From contig RSEH01000002.1 of assembly GCA_006503475.1 (NCBI GenBank), positions 62,001 to 126,000 on the forward strand: 64,000 nt of DNA. The letters run 5' to 3'. Both the position numbers and the translations under genes were made by a program. This DNA comes from Stentor roeselii. Lineage: Eukaryota; Ciliophora; Heterotrichea; Heterotrichida; Stentoridae. The notes under the pieces are model-generated. The model ran no database searches. It was given only the letters and a program-made list of their open reading frames with translations, and was not told the DNA's origin. Numbering within the stretch: the first letter of the stretch is position 1; each line of letters begins with the position of its first letter. Below, piece by piece: positions 37,079 through 46,686 of the stretch.

Positions 37079-38142
37079 AGATAGCTTTTCAGAAGAGGTT
37101 TGTTTGTTGTTATTTCAACTATTGATTTTTTTCTTTTTAGTTAAATAATTATCTTTGATTTAAGAAGTTTGCGAAGGCTTATGTTAAGGTTTTTTAGTAA
37201 ATATTTAAGGTGATATATAAATATTGAATAAGTTTGGCTTAACTTAAGAGTTTTTACACTAGAATAAAAAGTTCTAATGATTTTTTTCTCTTTTGAATAG
37301 AATACACTATTAAAAGTATTCAAATCATGAAAATCTTTTTGAAACACTCATGATTCAGATTTTCAGAGAAATTTGAATTTTAATGATTTCAATCATAGAA
37401 TTTCTAGAAACACTTGAAAGGATTAACGAGATTATTTTTAATTTTCACATCATTTCTTTAATTTCACTGAGCTTTTTTCCAATATTGTTTCATGAAATTT
37501 TAATGAACTAGACCTTTGTAGTAATCCGAAATTATTTTTAAAAGCAAAATTTCAAAGGTGTTGAAGAGAAGGTGAGTTGAATTCAGAAGTAAAGAGTTTT
37601 TGAGATTAAAAGACTTACTCAGATGACATATTTTATTTATTCGCTTATTGATATATATGCTATTAGTCCTGGCATTTGAGGTTTCGAAGTTGTGATGATA
37701 AAATCCCTTTCTTAATTTTATAAAAATCTGAGGTACATATGTGTTAAATTTAAAAATTTACTCTTTTGATCGAGAAAATCGAAATCTAATCAAGACAATA
37801 ATTGAGCATAACCAACATATACCTTCAAATAATAAACTCTTCCATTTTCTACCTCATCTATCCCGAAAATTGAAAGTCAAAGTTAATTAACTTGCAGAAA
37901 AGCTAAGCTCTCAAGAAAATAAAAACCATTTAAATTCAATCATTCAACCAACTAGTATATAAAAGCCATTCTTAACAAAATAACCTCAAACATGATCTTA
38001 AAAACCAAAACTAATTAAAATCATATTTTTCTTTCTTTATCCATTAAAATCCTAGTTCTAGAAATCCTCAATAACTCTAAACTTCGACCTATTCAAATCC
38101 TTCAATAACCTTAAATAAAGCTCAATCATTTCAATATATATA
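37079..38142. other. intergenic, about 1 kb, nothing recognised
   Basis: AT-rich with no supported ORF. No RNA-family box or tRNA. The last 100 bp are C/A-rich leader-like sequence before the channel gene (TATATATAATG). Confidence 0.45.
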
Positions 38143-40425
38143 ATGAAAGTCCCTTCGAATCAAAAAAATCGAAAAAGGTCTTCAGTGATGCCTCTAGACA
38201 CAAAAGAAAACCTAAACGACAAGGTCCTGCTTCACCTTCGATCAATAAGAGACGAGGCGTATCGTTCAAAAAACGTTATAGATCACGTTGTGGACGATTC
38301 CTGCATCTCAAAAATGATCCTTCATCCAGATTCAATGCCCCGTATCACCTGGGACATAATAGTGATGATTTTTATCCTTTACCAGTCACTTGAAGTCCCA
38401 TTTCGTCTTTGTTTTGAGGTGCCTTTGACAGGAGGTTGGATTATTTTAGACTTCATCATCACCCTTGTCTTTATTTTCGACATAATCATTTGTTTCAACA
38501 CAGGATTTTATAGTCACGGCAATATTGTCTTAACTCGATGCCAGATCTGCAAAAGATATCTGCTTGGATGGTTCTGGATTGATGCGATTTCGACTATTCC
38601 GTTCAATTGGTTCATCTCTGGAGTCTTTGTTGATGAAGAAATCAGCTCGAATAGTAGTGATGACTTTTATAAAGGGACGAAACTTATAAGGGCTGTTAGA
38701 ATTTTCAGGTTTTTAAGGATTTTGAAATTACTTAGATTGACGAAACTTCAGAGGATTTTGATTAAGGTGGAGGATTATATTGCTAGTACGACTTTAGCGA
38801 CTGTTTTTGTTTTTATAAGGTTGTTGTCACTGGTCTTCTTTGTTGCCCACTGGACAGCATGTTGGTGGTACTTTATCGGTAATCAAGACATGGTAAATCA
38901 TCCAGTAACCTGGGTAGTCTACACAAAAGTTTGCGATAAGACAACTTTTGACAAGTACGTGGCAGCTCTCTACTGGGCGTTCACCACAATGACAACTGTC
39001 GGGTACGGCGACATCTACCCCTTCACAGTAAACGAAAAGGTCTTTGCAATGTTTACCATGATCCTAGCCTGCGGTATATTCGCTTACACTGTGGGAAGCA
39101 TAGGTTCTCTCGTCAGCAAGCAAAACTCAGGTGAAAACGCTTACAGAGAACAAGTAGTCGCAGTAAACCGATACATGAGAAAAAAAAAACTGCCTTACGA
39201 TCTTCAATTCCGCGTAAGAAGATACTTGGAATACGTCTGGGAAAACCGTAAAAAGAACAACATCGACGAAAAACAAATAATCAGCTTATTATCAGAGCCT
39301 CTAAGAGACGAGATCTACGCTCATATTCACGGAGTAGTCATCAACAACTGTAGCATTTTCACGATCTTTGAAAAACATTTCATTTCTCAATTGACGAAAA
39401 CTCTTGAATCTGAGACTTACGCTCCAGGTGACATTGTGATTGAAGAAGGCGAGATGAGCACGAAAATGTATTTCATTCAAAATGGAAAAATCGACATTTA
39501 CCATCATTCAACTCGCAGCACTATAAACGAGTTAGACAAAAACAAGTACTTCGGAGAAATCGCTTTTTTCCTTCAAACTCCTCGATGTGCATCAGCGAAA
39601 TGCATCGATTTCGTTGACTTGTTAAGTCTTTCTCGTCTCAACCTTAACACCCTGCTTGACAAGTTCCCAGAAGCGAAGATCGAAAACGAGAAACTTTTAG
39701 AAAGATGTTCAGATAATGACTTGTCAGCATTAAACGTCGTTTGTTACGTCTGCCAAAAGACAGGTCATGTAGCAATCAAGTGCAAAATGATTCTTCTCAA
39801 CCAAGACCACGACAATGCTAAAGAAAAATGGCTGGAAAATAGAAAAGAAGCTTATTCACATGAAATCGATACAACTCGCTTAGACCCAAGTAATTACAAC
39901 CGAGTTCCGAAAAATTTACTTAAAGCAAAACCTGTCGCTCGAAGTGTTGTCGGAATTCAGAAGTCTTCTGATATGAATTTTCCTGAAAACTCGAAAATTG
40001 CGCCGGTTGTTAAGGATTATTTGGATGAAGTCTCGGGGAATAAAAATAAGGATGAGACTAAACTTGATATTAGTTTAGGAGAGGAACTTCCTGTTGAAGA
40101 GGTGAAGGATGATAAAGAACTCAATCAGAAATATAGTCTTATTTATAGGAACTCGGATAGTGAAGGATCGGAATCACAGTCGAAAAGTGAGGATGAGGAA
40201 AGTGATGAAGAAGTTGTTGTTAAGGGAAGTGGTAGACAGTTTAGGAACTCTTTGTTGCTTACTCCGATATCACCTCCGGTTAGGAATGAAAGGAATAGCT
40301 TTACTGGGTTTAGTGCTCTTAAGCAGGCACCTATGATGCCTCAGTATAATATTAATGAGAATATCGTTGCTGGTACTCCTTATAATACTATTGAAGATGA
40401 TGGATATGAAGCTGAATGCGAATAA
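38143..40425 (+). CDS. cyclic-nucleotide-binding K+ channel with a zinc knuckle
   Basis: 760 residues. Six TM segments from about 70 to 325, with an Arg-rich S4 (RAVRIFRFLRILKLLRLTKLQRI, 183-205) and the selectivity filter TTVGYGD (284-290), so K+-selective. A C-linker follows, then a cNMP-binding domain (about 408-515) with FGEIAFFLQTPRCASA, keeping the Arg of the phosphate-binding cassette. Unusually, a CCHC zinc knuckle (CYVCQKTGHVAIKC, 534-547) sits just after it; the tail is acidic and disordered. HCN/CNG/EAG-type channels set ciliate membrane potential and swimming, so a behavioural role in the cell or ciliary membrane is likely. Confidence 0.9.
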   Translation: MKVPSNQKNRKRSSVMPLDTKENLNDKVLLHLRSIRDEAYRSKNVIDHVVDDSCISKMILHPDSMPRITWDIIVMIFILYQSLEVPFRLCFEVPLTGGWIILDFIITLVFIFDIIICFNTGFYSHGNIVLTRCQICKRYLLGWFWIDAISTIPFNWFISGVFVDEEISSNSSDDFYKGTKLIRAVRIFRFLRILKLLRLTKLQRILIKVEDYIASTTLATVFVFIRLLSLVFFVAHWTACWWYFIGNQDMVNHPVTWVVYTKVCDKTTFDKYVAALYWAFTTMTTVGYGDIYPFTVNEKVFAMFTMILACGIFAYTVGSIGSLVSKQNSGENAYREQVVAVNRYMRKKKLPYDLQFRVRRYLEYVWENRKKNNIDEKQIISLLSEPLRDEIYAHIHGVVINNCSIFTIFEKHFISQLTKTLESETYAPGDIVIEEGEMSTKMYFIQNGKIDIYHHSTRSTINELDKNKYFGEIAFFLQTPRCASAKCIDFVDLLSLSRLNLNTLLDKFPEAKIENEKLLERCSDNDLSALNVVCYVCQKTGHVAIKCKMILLNQDHDNAKEKWLENRKEAYSHEIDTTRLDPSNYNRVPKNLLKAKPVARSVVGIQKSSDMNFPENSKIAPVVKDYLDEVSGNKNKDETKLDISLGEELPVEEVKDDKELNQKYSLIYRNSDSEGSESQSKSEDEESDEEVVVKGSGRQFRNSLLLTPISPPVRNERNSFTGFSALKQAPMMPQYNINENIVAGTPYNTIEDDGYEAECE

Positions 40426-40457
40426 TGTAAATATATTAATTATCATTAAAACAGAAT

Positions 40458-41879
40458 CTAATCCTCTTTGGCATGTCCTAAAATCAACTCTTTAAATTCA
40501 TCATAAGAAATTTTTCCACCATGACGATTAACAGCTTCCACAATAGATTCAATTTTTTCATCAGTAGCTGATCCTCCAAGTGCTTCAATCGCTTGTCGGA
40601 TTGACTCTTCAGTTAATTCTCCTTGATTTTCAACATCAAGTTGCTTAAAAGTTAAAAGCATAGCCTCGTCTTGCGTGTCTCTTCTTCTTGCAAATAAAGC
40701 AGCTGAAATAAAGTCAGAGTAATAAATAGCTCCAGTCTTCTGATAATCCAAGCAAGAAGTAATTCCATTTACTAAGTCTTCGCTGAAGTTTCCAGATTTT
40801 CTAAGAGCGAGCTCTAAGTCTTTGACTTGAACGAACCCAGAACCCGTAACATCAAGACTATAAAAGAGTTGCTTGACATTTTCAATAGTTTCTTGAGGAA
40901 GATGCTTAACCATGATTCTCAGAGCCTCTCTTTGAAACATACTCTGACTTCTATAAGCATTAAACGACTCAATAATACTATAAGTCATCTTCGAAGATTT
41001 CGTCCTCAACGATTCAAACCATTCATGAGAAAGCGCTTCAGTAGCTGAAAATCTTTCACCCGTATCAACAACCAAAAGCCTGCGAATCAAGTCCTTCGCA
41101 GTACTAGAAACTCCATCCCAGACACTTTTCGCGAAAGTAAAACTTGCACTATTGAGTTTTTTATACACAAGAGGCAAAGATTCATCATAAAACGGAAGAT
41201 CTCCTGACAACATTGTGAACATAAGGACTCCAAGGCTCCACATATCGCATTTACTGTCATAACTTCCTTTAAGCACCTCTGGAGCAACATAATAAATAGT
41301 TCCGACTTGCGAGTGAAGGTTTTCAAGGTTTTTACCGAATTTGTTGGAAAGTCCAAAGTCCACAAGTTTCAACTCTTTTGTTGCAGAATTCGAATCAAAG
41401 AGAAAATTTTCAGTTTTTAAGTCACGATGAACGATTTTTAAGCTGTGTAGATGACTTACGGCCATCAACATTTTTTCCATGTAGACTCTAGCTTCACTTT
41501 CGTTAAGACAGCCGTTGTTGGTGATTTTTGTAAAAAGTTCACCACCTGAGCAGTACTCCATGACGATGAAGATATGTGAGCTATCTTCGTAAGTATCGTA
41601 GAACTTGATAATATTAGGATGGTCAACTTCTCGAAGCACATCGATTTCGCGTCTAAGCAGTTCAAGTTCATTTGTGCCGACTTCTGTTTTGTTAATTTTT
41701 TTTATTGCAAACTTAAACTTCGGGTAGTCTTTTCGATGTGAAAGCCACACAGAGCCAAAAGCTCCTCCTCCGATTTTCGTCTTTAGTTTGTAGACCTTGT
41801 CAATCGGAAGACCTTTTGCATGTTGGATGGTTTTTCGAGATGGAACACATTCTTGGTCTTGTGAAAAGCAGGAGCCCAT
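40458..41879 (-). CDS. calcium-dependent protein kinase (CDPK), acylated
   Basis: 473 residues. MGSCFSQDQ is a myristoylation/palmitoylation start. The Ser/Thr kinase (about 31-290) has GGGAFGSV, AIKK at 58-61, HRDLKTEN at 151, DFG at 174 and GTIYYVAPEVL. A junction helix and four EF-hand positions follow: DVTGSGFVQVKD and DYQKTGAIYYSD look able to bind calcium, DVENQGELTEES lacks the last acidic ligand, and the fourth (NRHGGKISYDEF) lacks the first Asp. So calcium sensing may rest on the N-terminal EF pair. CDPKs translate calcium spikes into contraction, secretion or ciliary responses in ciliates and apicomplexans. Confidence 0.93.
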   Translation of the reverse strand: MGSCFSQDQECVPSRKTIQHAKGLPIDKVYKLKTKIGGGAFGSVWLSHRKDYPKFKFAIKKINKTEVGTNELELLRREIDVLREVDHPNIIKFYDTYEDSSHIFIVMEYCSGGELFTKITNNGCLNESEARVYMEKMLMAVSHLHSLKIVHRDLKTENFLFDSNSATKELKLVDFGLSNKFGKNLENLHSQVGTIYYVAPEVLKGSYDSKCDMWSLGVLMFTMLSGDLPFYDESLPLVYKKLNSASFTFAKSVWDGVSSTAKDLIRRLLVVDTGERFSATEALSHEWFESLRTKSSKMTYSIIESFNAYRSQSMFQREALRIMVKHLPQETIENVKQLFYSLDVTGSGFVQVKDLELALRKSGNFSEDLVNGITSCLDYQKTGAIYYSDFISAALFARRRDTQDEAMLLTFKQLDVENQGELTEESIRQAIEALGGSATDEKIESIVEAVNRHGGKISYDEFKELILGHAKED

Positions 41880-42171
41880 TAATATTAATGACTGGCTTTC
41901 CTACTGGAATTACTAAATGATAGGTGCTTTAGTAGTTTTAATGAAAAACTATTTAATCTTTTAAGTGATTTTAAAAGAAACTTAAAAATTTATAGTCATC
42001 GGCCATAGTTTAAACATGGAATTTCTTATGCGGTAATCGATTCATCTTTCATTCAAATATTTTGTCTTCATTTTTCCCACTTTTTTCAAATTCGAGAAAG
42101 AATCTTTATCTCTCAGTTCAACAATTGTAATCCAATAAATATTCCATAGTCTTATTATAAATCTCACGTCA

Positions 42172-43512
42172 ATGAACTCAAGAACCTTGGATTGCTCACA
42201 TTTTGAAAGATGTAAATGGGAAAAAAAATATCGACAGAAGGACGAGGAGCTGAAGAAAACTAAAGAACAGCTCAAGGAATGTGAAAGAATATATTTTGAA
42301 GAACACGCAAATTACTACAAAAAGTTTCAATCGCATGATAACATTGTAAAACAACTGGAAAATGCGAAAAACAAGAGAAAAACAAAAATTGCGCTACTCA
42401 AAGAAATTATCATTAAGAAGAACGACGAGATCAGGGAACTTAATGACCAAATTGAGTTCAATAAACGCAAAATCAACAGACTTGTGAATTTTAGACATCA
42501 GTCTATCGACCAGATAAATAGACTTGAAGACGAAAATGAAAAGACAAGAAAACTTTTACTGACTCCGGTCACTACTAGGATTAAAAAGGAAAGAAAAAGC
42601 ATGCAGAGTGTTCGTGAGCTCAGCATAAAAATTATTCCCTTTGGCATAGCCGAAACTCCTGAAAGCAAAAATACCGAACAAGAAGATCTAATCAAGAGCC
42701 AGTCATTAATAATCCAAAAAGAACTAACCCGCAACAAAGACCTTCAAAACCGTTTAGAAATTCTCCAAAAAGAGCATCAGTCACTTCAAAAAATCTGCGA
42801 ACACAACGAAAACACAAACGCGAAAGCAAAGTTAAGACTAGAAGCGGAAAAAGATTTTCAAATAAAAGAACTGATCTCAAAGCTAGAGCAAATCCGCAAC
42901 GAAAACTTAGAACTAAAGTCGAAAATAAAAGAACTCGTCCTCGATCAAAGCAGCCAAAACACTTCAGAGATCTTCATCGAAAACCTTAAAGACGAGATGT
43001 TAAAAGCTGATACAAGCCACTTGTCCTTTGAAAATTGCAGAACTCATCTTCCTACAAGTTTCGAACAAGAAGAGAAACAAAAGTTAATAACGATGCTTGA
43101 AATCAACATGAACAGTGTTAGAGCGGAAAATGAAAAATTGAAAGAAAAACTTAGAATTAAGGAAAAACACTCAAAAGAACTGAATAAAATTCTCAGGGAC
43201 AATCATGAAGCCTTTGAAAGGTTTCGGGAACAGTACTCAACTGAAGATGCTCTGAGAAGGGTTAAAGCTTTGAATGAAGAAAAGATGAGGATCGTCAGAG
43301 AAATTGAAATCAAGAGAATCGAGCTTAATGAACTTCATAAGAAAAATATCGAGAAAAGAGTTGAGCTTGAAAGGATTTCTGAACTTTCTCTTGAGGAAAG
43401 TATTCGGAATAGCATGGCGAATTTAATCAGCAGACAAAGGATTTTCCCTGAGGATTACAAAAGAAGGAGGAATATCGGGTCTTGGGGATATGGACTGTTA
43501 AACTCTTTGTAG
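42172..43512 (+). CDS. long coiled-coil protein
   Basis: 446 residues, coiled coil nearly throughout (about 14-140, 170-270, 300-400), with short breaks around a Ser/Arg-rich linker (SMQSVRELSIKIIPFGIAETPE). No enzyme motif or membrane segment. The C-terminus (RQRIFPEDYKRRRNIGSWGYGLLNSL) is not coiled. Its stop is only 2 bp from the convergent gene at 43515. Probably cytoskeletal or ciliary. Confidence 0.7.
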   Translation: MNSRTLDCSHFERCKWEKKYRQKDEELKKTKEQLKECERIYFEEHANYYKKFQSHDNIVKQLENAKNKRKTKIALLKEIIIKKNDEIRELNDQIEFNKRKINRLVNFRHQSIDQINRLEDENEKTRKLLLTPVTTRIKKERKSMQSVRELSIKIIPFGIAETPESKNTEQEDLIKSQSLIIQKELTRNKDLQNRLEILQKEHQSLQKICEHNENTNAKAKLRLEAEKDFQIKELISKLEQIRNENLELKSKIKELVLDQSSQNTSEIFIENLKDEMLKADTSHLSFENCRTHLPTSFEQEEKQKLITMLEINMNSVRAENEKLKEKLRIKEKHSKELNKILRDNHEAFERFREQYSTEDALRRVKALNEEKMRIVREIEIKRIELNELHKKNIEKRVELERISELSLEESIRNSMANLISRQRIFPEDYKRRRNIGSWGYGLLNSL

Positions 43513-43514
43513 AT

Positions 43515-44135
43515 TTATTTTAACAATTCTCTAATTTTTTCTTCTAATTTTGACTTTTTTTCAATGCTTTTTAACAGAAAATCTTTGATTTTAATTTTTT
43601 CCATTTTAACTATTGCGGTTTGATTCTCAAGAATAAAGATCTTTTCAGCCATTTTTAATCTAAAATCTTTGAACAAAAAATTGCCATTAGCGATATGTTG
43701 AATTTGGATTCTGTCTTTAGCGAAAATACCGTTGCAGATACCTTTCAAGGTTTTAAGGTATTGGAAATGAATCGTGCTTTGAATAAAGACGGGGTTGTTT
43801 TTAAGGGATTTAAGCATTGAAAGAAATTTTTGAAAATATTTTGATATCAATTCAAGGATTTCAGATAAAAAACAAGTGTTGGAGGAAGTGATCAACTTGT
43901 GACATTCCTCTGTTTTGCGTAAAAGGTCTAATTGGTTAAAAAAATCGAGCAGGGATACAAAGTAAATTTTTAGAATCTTGTATATCCTTATGGGCATTTC
44001 CATATTATGAAAGACTTTAGAGAGACTTCGAGAAACCCCTTTTGGAAAAGATATTATTTTAAGAAGAGACTGCCCTGGAGACTTGCTAGGTTTTCTGTAC
44101 TTGTTTCGATCAGTACTTTTGCTTATTATTGGCAT
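43515..44135 (-). CDS. hypothetical helical protein
   Basis: 206 residues, basic N-terminus, then mixed helical sequence with hydrophobic stretches (IYKILKIYFVSLLDFFNQL; EILELISKYFQKFLSMLK) too amphipathic for clear TM segments, and a charged helical end (KIKIKDFLLKSIEKKSKLEEKIRELLK). The frame is fully open and convergent with a coiled-coil gene. No family recognised. Codon use is AT-rich like its neighbours. Confidence 0.5.
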   Translation of the reverse strand: MPIISKSTDRNKYRKPSKSPGQSLLKIISFPKGVSRSLSKVFHNMEMPIRIYKILKIYFVSLLDFFNQLDLLRKTEECHKLITSSNTCFLSEILELISKYFQKFLSMLKSLKNNPVFIQSTIHFQYLKTLKGICNGIFAKDRIQIQHIANGNFLFKDFRLKMAEKIFILENQTAIVKMEKIKIKDFLLKSIEKKSKLEEKIRELLK

Positions 44136-44252
44136 AGGAGTGAACTTTAATAGATAAGTTTAGGTTTCGGATGTGATCATTACTATAAAGTGGTACTTGA
44201 ATAAGGAGATTCAAATAGCTATTAACTCTTGACTTGAAAGCAGAACATATAA

Positions 44253-46235
44253 ATGTCAGGAATAAATGAGTACTTGTCCAAAGCACTCAATTGTTCAACT
44301 TCCTCCGAATCCGCTTCTAACCTTGCCCAAGCAGAGAACCTTCTCGAAGCCTCTTCAGTCCAAATCCCATCAATTCTTCCAGTTCTCCAAAAAATCCTGA
44401 AAACTCATGAAATTCGTTCATATTTCCCTTTACTCAAATTTTACAATAAACTTCTGGACTACTTCTCCAAGTTCAACGTAGCAGATAAAATCCAGATGTT
44501 AAAAGAAGTAATTTTTTTGACTGACAAGCTAAAAGACTGCAAAATGACAGTTCAGGTGATTGAAAAGTGTGAAAAAATCATAGAAAAGTCCGACTTGGAC
44601 TTATCAAAAAATCCAGAAATTTCAGGAATTTTTAGCTTTCCAGCTTCAATCGACTTAAAATTGCAGGAAATTGTTGAAAACTTGAAAAATGGAGGAATTC
44701 TTTCATTAACTCAAATGTTTGACATGATGAGCGGCTTGCCTTCAACTTATCATCAATGCAAGTTTATTGAAACCCGGTTTGAAGGCTTTTTATTAGCTGT
44801 TGAAAAGCATTTAAAGCGTGAAGACATCTTGCCAATCATCAAATTCATCGAAAACTTCATATTTAAAAAGCAAACCTTGTTAAAAATCAATGAAAAATCC
44901 CAAGAGTTCTTCAATTTTCATTCAAAATTCAACCAAAAGTTAAGTAAAGTCGCTTTTAAAGTGCTTGACCTGCTGATTTCCTTTGACGTGAAAGTAACAC
45001 AAAACATTTTAACTGTTTTAAGTGTTCTTTGGGAAGACGACGACATTGAAAAAGAATCAATTTACGACATAACCAAACTCCTCTTATCAGACATCGCTTC
45101 CAATGGAGACCCTGAGTTCCTAAATGCAGCTTCAGCTCTTTTACACCGAATTTCGACCTCAAAAGCAAAAAGCAGCTTCAAATACTCCCTCGAGCACGAC
45201 AAGTCCTTAAGACCTTTATTCGAAAGCGATCATTTCCAGCCCTTGCCCGCACTTCCCTCCTCCCCCGAGTCGGAAATCGAGAAAATCGCATCATCTGTTA
45301 AAATCGAAGTCCCTGCCGGTCAGAACTTTTCCTATCTCGCTCCAGTGGACAAGGCAGGAACTTTATTAGTCTGGGGTTTCATCTGCGTTCATCACGACAT
45401 CGCTTTTAAAGTCACGAACCTCGAAACCGGAGCAGTCCTGGTCGAAACTCGAGTAAAATGCGAAGAAATCCCTTTCACAGGGCAGGTCTTTGTAGAAGTC
45501 CCAGGCCTTTTCGAGCTAACCTGGGTGAATTCGTATTCCTGGCTTAATTCAAAACAAATAAAACTGCGAATCCAGCAGTTTGAGGCACTTCCAAAGACCC
45601 TTCCAAGAAAAAAAAGCATCATCGAGGTCCTTAACTCTTCAAATAATCCCTCACTTATTCAAATCGGAGTCTGGAAAAAGACTTCTTCAAAAGAAAACCA
45701 GTTTCAAGTCTTAAGTCAAGGAAGTACTTTTTTCATAGATTCTTTAGTCGATTTATATGAAACCCTGCAGATGTTTCCAGAAGGTTCAAAGTTTTCAGTG
45801 GGTGTTGTCGGGGCTTCGCCTTTGTATGTTCCTAAGTTGCAGGTTGATGTGCTTTGCACCTGTCAAGACTCTGAAGCCTTGGCTTTGATGGGCTTTGGAG
45901 TCTTTGGGATGAATACTGTTGTCGCTGTTGTTGTTGATGAAAGTGTTCGAGTTGCTGTTGGATGTTTGAAGACTTTAGTTCATTCAGGTCTTGCTCGCTA
46001 TGGTCTTGCGGAGGAGATTGGAAGAATTTTAGATGTTTTTGGACCTGCTTTTGTACTTGTCGCTGGTGAAGATATGGACTTAAGGGCACTTGAGAAAGAA
46101 GTTGAGAATTTTGTTTGTGTTGAAGTCACTCAACAGAGCCTTTTTAGGAATAGTAATGATTTACTCATCCAGGCAGCTAGCAGGTTGTTTTCGTTTGTAG
46201 GAATGATTGAAGGAAGGAGGATGAGTGATGGGTAA
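44253..46235 (+). CDS. helical-repeat protein with GOLD-like domain
   Basis: 660 residues. The N-terminal 320 are helical, resembling ARM/HEAT or VHS-like repeats. Residues about 350-450 contain a GOLD-like beta fold: DKAGTLLVWGFICVHHDIAFKV, then GQVFVEVPGLFELTWVNSYSWLNSKQIKLRI, which matches the 'L.W.f....di.f.v...g.y.l.w.N.ys...sK.v.y.i' pattern of Golgi-dynamics domains (as in SEC14-like proteins). The C-terminal 200 residues are alpha/beta with no named motif. Likely vesicle or Golgi trafficking; the combination is unfamiliar to me. Start context ATATAAATG. Confidence 0.6.
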   Translation: MSGINEYLSKALNCSTSSESASNLAQAENLLEASSVQIPSILPVLQKILKTHEIRSYFPLLKFYNKLLDYFSKFNVADKIQMLKEVIFLTDKLKDCKMTVQVIEKCEKIIEKSDLDLSKNPEISGIFSFPASIDLKLQEIVENLKNGGILSLTQMFDMMSGLPSTYHQCKFIETRFEGFLLAVEKHLKREDILPIIKFIENFIFKKQTLLKINEKSQEFFNFHSKFNQKLSKVAFKVLDLLISFDVKVTQNILTVLSVLWEDDDIEKESIYDITKLLLSDIASNGDPEFLNAASALLHRISTSKAKSSFKYSLEHDKSLRPLFESDHFQPLPALPSSPESEIEKIASSVKIEVPAGQNFSYLAPVDKAGTLLVWGFICVHHDIAFKVTNLETGAVLVETRVKCEEIPFTGQVFVEVPGLFELTWVNSYSWLNSKQIKLRIQQFEALPKTLPRKKSIIEVLNSSNNPSLIQIGVWKKTSSKENQFQVLSQGSTFFIDSLVDLYETLQMFPEGSKFSVGVVGASPLYVPKLQVDVLCTCQDSEALALMGFGVFGMNTVVAVVVDESVRVAVGCLKTLVHSGLARYGLAEEIGRILDVFGPAFVLVAGEDMDLRALEKEVENFVCVEVTQQSLFRNSNDLLIQAASRLFSFVGMIEGRRMSDG

Positions 46236-46470
46236 GTAGATTAAGTGAGTTGTGGATTAATTGCACTGGAATTTTGGTTTTTCTTTTAGATGAATTGGCT
46301 CAAAACAATAGATAAACCTTTTTGAAATATTTAAAATCTTGGTAAAAGAAAGTTTTAAAAAGGAAAGATTTTAATGATAATGTTTTTGGAATGGTGTTGA
46401 AACCTGGCATTTAAGAGATGAAAATGAAATGACGAGCTTTAAAACTGGGAACAAGACGTTGAGTTCAAGT
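46236..46470. other. short intergenic before tRNA-Trp
   Basis: AT-rich spacer; nothing recognised. Confidence 0.35.
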
Positions 46471-46542
46471 GGGTTCGTGGCGCAATGGTAGCGCATCTGA
46501 CTCCAAATCAGGGGGTTGAGGGTTCAAATCCCTTCGAGCTCA
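46471..46542 (+). tRNA. tRNA-Trp(CCA)
   Basis: A 72-nt cloverleaf. The acceptor GGGTTCG pairs with CGAGCTC (two G-U pairs), D-arm GGCGCAATGGTAGCGC, anticodon loop CTCCAAA (CCA), T-arm GAGGGTTCAAATCCCTT, discriminator A. Internal box A and box B are standard. A terminator, CTTTTT, follows immediately. The presence of only a CCA tRNA agrees with TGA being a stop in this genome. Confidence 0.95.
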
Positions 46543-46686
46543 CTTTTTAAATTTTTCATAAAAAATTTTCCATCACTTTCACCATGCAACAATTTTCAAA
46601 TCTCATGAAAATCTGGAATTTTTTTCAATAAATTCTTGAAAATTTCCTTAAATATTAAAATCTTGCTCAAAGTTCTGAGTATAAAA

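Noticed and set aside
37141-37347. A 68-codon minus-strand ORF in the 37-38 kb spacer
   Set aside because: Short, low-complexity, no start context or domain; consistent with chance in AT-rich DNA.
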